Origin: Legionella sp. | Lineage (GTDB): Bacteria; Pseudomonadota; Gammaproteobacteria; Legionellales; Legionellaceae | Direction: 5' to 3' | Assembly (NCBI GenBank): GCA_004297865.1 | Contig: SCSO01000440.1 | Coordinates: 1-15,362, forward strand | DNA length: 15,362 nt | In this document: positions 13,384 through 15,362 of the stretch, one piece after another | How the letters are laid out: each line of letters begins with the position of its first letter | Position numbering within the stretch: the stretch's first letter is position 1 | Translations under genes and position numbers: made by a program | Notes under the pieces: model-generated | What the model saw: the letters and a program-made list of their open reading frames with translations, nothing else | What the model was told of the DNA's origin: nothing | Databases searched by the model: none

Positions 13384-15362
13384 ATGGCAGAATACAAAGA
13401 TACATTAAATCTCCCTAACACTTCATTTCCTATGAAGGCTAGTCTTGCAACCCGCGAACCAGAAATGCTTGCCCAATGGCAGGCCAATGGTATTTATGAG
13501 CAAATTCGTAAGACTCATGCTGGAGATAAGCGCTTTATTCTCCATGACGGTCCTCCTTATGCCAATGGACATCTTCATTGCGGCCATGCACTGAATAAAA
13601 TTCTTAAGGATATCATCGTTAAATCGAAGTCTTTCTCTGGCTATGATGCACCTTTTGTTCCAGGCTGGGATTGCCATGGGTTACCTATAGAATTGAACGT
13701 TGAGAAAAAAGAAGGAAAGGCAGGTACCAAGCTCAGTGCTCGAGAGTTTCGGGCTAAATGTAGAGAATATGCTGCTAGTCAAATTGATATTCAATTAGAA
13801 GAGTTCCAGCGTTTAGGAGTTTTTGGCGATTGGCAGAATCCTTATGTCACTATGGATTATCAATACGAAGCAAATATTGTTAGGGCTTTAGGTTTAATTA
13901 TCAAAAACGGTCATTTACAACAAGGCTTTAAGCCGGTTTATTGGTGTATTGATTGTGGATCTGCTTTGGCAGAAGCAGAAGTTGAATACGAAGATAAAAC
14001 CTCGCCCTCTATTGATGTGGCGTTTACAGCAGTAAAACCCGAAGAATTTTTGCAGCATTTTAAAATTCAAGGATCTAAGCCAGTGGTATTACCCATATGG
14101 ACGACGACTCCCTGGACCTTGCCTGCGAATGAGGCGGTTTGTTTGCATGCAGAGGTTGATTATTCATTAATCGAAACGGACCAACGTTATTTCGTTATTG
14201 CCACGGATTTAATTGAAGCCACAATGACTCGTTATGGCATTACCAATTATAGCGATAAAGGTAAAGTCAAAGGACAAGCTTTTGAGTTATTAAAATTACA
14301 ACATCCCCTATATCAACGTGAAGTGCCAGTGATTCTAGGTGCACATGTTACCACCGATTCTGGTACCGGTTGTGTTCACACTGCACCTGCTCATGGTCCA
14401 GACGATTATGTGGTAGGTAAGCTCTATCAACTTCCTTTAATTAATCCAGTTAAAGCGAATGGTTGTTATGCAGACGATGTGGAGTTATTTGCAGGTCTTT
14501 CTGTTTTAAAAGCCAATGATGCGATTTTACAAGTATTAAAAGACCACTCAGTGCTTTTGGCAGAAGAATCTATTCGTCATAGTTATCCGCATTGTTGGCG
14601 TCATAAATCGCCAATGATTTTCCTGGCAACGCCACAATGGTTTATCTCAATGGATCAAAACCACTTGCGTCAGGAAATAATGGGGCAAATTGATAAGGTG
14701 AATTGGGTTCCTGATTGGGGTAAAGCTCGTATTCATAGTATGGTAGACACTCGTCCCGATTGGTGTATTTCTCGTCAAAGAGCATGGGGCACACCCATGC
14801 CATTATTTGTGCATAGCAGCACTAGAGAATTACATCCTAATACTTTGGAAATCCTTGAAAAGGTCGCTACCGTCATTGAAAAATCCGGTATTGATGCCTG
14901 GTTTGAGATGGATGCTAAAGAATTAATTGGTGAAGATGCTGAGCACTACGACAAGATCACTGACACTATGGATGTGTGGTTAGATTCTGGAGTTACACAT
15001 TATTGTGTACTTAAGCAAAATAATAGTTTGCAATTTCCTGCGGATGTTTATTTTGAAGGGTCTGATCAACATCGTGGTTGGTTTAACTCTTCATTAACGA
15101 CCTCAGTCGCTATGTATGGAGTAGCACCTTATAAAACGGTATTAACGCACGGGTATACTGTTGATGCAGAGGGTCGTAAGCTCTCTAAATCTAAAGGGAA
15201 CTATGTGGCCTTAGACAAACTCATTAATCAACACGGAGCAGATATTTTACGGCTTTGGGTTGCTTCTACTGATTATCGTAATGAAGTGAGTATTTCTGAA
15301 GAAATTATCAAACGTAATGCCGATGCTTATCGTCGTATTCGCAATACCGCGCGGTTTTTATT
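13384..15362 (+). CDS. ileS: Isoleucyl-tRNA synthetase (3' end outside window)
   Basis: Class I synthetase that charges tRNA-Ile and hydrolyses misformed valyl products. The frame is open from ATG 13384 to the window edge, giving 659 complete codons; the family has about 930-940 residues, so the tRNA-anticodon binding and zinc regions are outside. The HIGH motif appears as HCGH (65-68) in PYANGHLHCGHALNKILKD. The CP1 editing domain has TTTPWTLPANEAV from Thr240 and the editing Asp pair at 340-341 in HTAPAHGPDDY. The KMSKS loop is KLSKS (599-603). SDQHRGWFNSS is intact. The ribosome binding site is weak. It probably shares a transcript with ribF. Confidence 0.97.
   Translation, partial: MAEYKDTLNLPNTSFPMKASLATREPEMLAQWQANGIYEQIRKTHAGDKRFILHDGPPYANGHLHCGHALNKILKDIIVKSKSFSGYDAPFVPGWDCHGLPIELNVEKKEGKAGTKLSAREFRAKCREYAASQIDIQLEEFQRLGVFGDWQNPYVTMDYQYEANIVRALGLIIKNGHLQQGFKPVYWCIDCGSALAEAEVEYEDKTSPSIDVAFTAVKPEEFLQHFKIQGSKPVVLPIWTTTPWTLPANEAVCLHAEVDYSLIETDQRYFVIATDLIEATMTRYGITNYSDKGKVKGQAFELLKLQHPLYQREVPVILGAHVTTDSGTGCVHTAPAHGPDDYVVGKLYQLPLINPVKANGCYADDVELFAGLSVLKANDAILQVLKDHSVLLAEESIRHSYPHCWRHKSPMIFLATPQWFISMDQNHLRQEIMGQIDKVNWVPDWGKARIHSMVDTRPDWCISRQRAWGTPMPLFVHSSTRELHPNTLEILEKVATVIEKSGIDAWFEMDAKELIGEDAEHYDKITDTMDVWLDSGVTHYCVLKQNNSLQFPADVYFEGSDQHRGWFNSSLTTSVAMYGVAPYKTVLTHGYTVDAEGRKLSKSKGNYVALDKLINQHGADILRLWVASTDYRNEVSISEEIIKRNADAYRRIRNTARFL

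Overview
The window looks like chromosome of an AT-rich gammaproteobacterium, most likely Legionella or a close relative within Legionellales. The grounds are the gene order mrcA / pilMNOPQ-aroK-aroB-damX-like / uspA / ribF-ileS, the protein sequences, the low GC content, and dispersed palindromes in the gaps. The genus is an inference; no search was possible.

Layout. Positions 1-2100 (minus) hold most of mrcA, the bifunctional peptidoglycan synthase PBP1A, with its C-terminus outside the window. Positions 2215-3201 (minus) hold an unrecognised 328-residue protein with a long coiled coil, placed between mrcA and pilM, which are usually direct divergent neighbours. Positions 3431-8286 (plus) hold the tightly packed pilM-pilN-pilO-pilP-pilQ operon, with 4-bp ATGA overlaps and gaps of 4 and 12 bp. 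It encodes the inner-membrane alignment complex and outer-membrane secretin of the type IV pilus. After a 160-bp gap come aroK, aroB and a DamX-like AAA/SPOR protein (8447-11593), again overlapping or nearly touching. A UspA-family stress gene follows at 11819-12250, then ribF (12396-13331) and the start of ileS (13384 to the window edge).

Function. mrcA, the secretin complex and the SPOR protein all act at the cell wall or envelope: wall synthesis, a secretin that must cross the wall, and a peptidoglycan-binding division protein. aroK and aroB are consecutive-pathway shikimate enzymes. ribF makes FMN and FAD, and ileS charges tRNA-Ile.

The accessory signal lies in three places. The first is the coiled-coil gene between mrcA and pilM. 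The second is a family of 18-bp palindromes (type GTTGGGTC-NN-GACCCAAC) at 2182, 11609, 11660 and 12311, with a divergent hairpin at 12263. These bracket uspA and include a 36-bp near-identical direct repeat on either side of it. The third is a GC-rich hexamer array at 11691-11722. The pilus, shikimate, ribF and ileS genes look ordinary and intact. I saw no tRNA, rRNA, CRISPR array, transposase or integrase, and no gene-free stretch over 300 bases.
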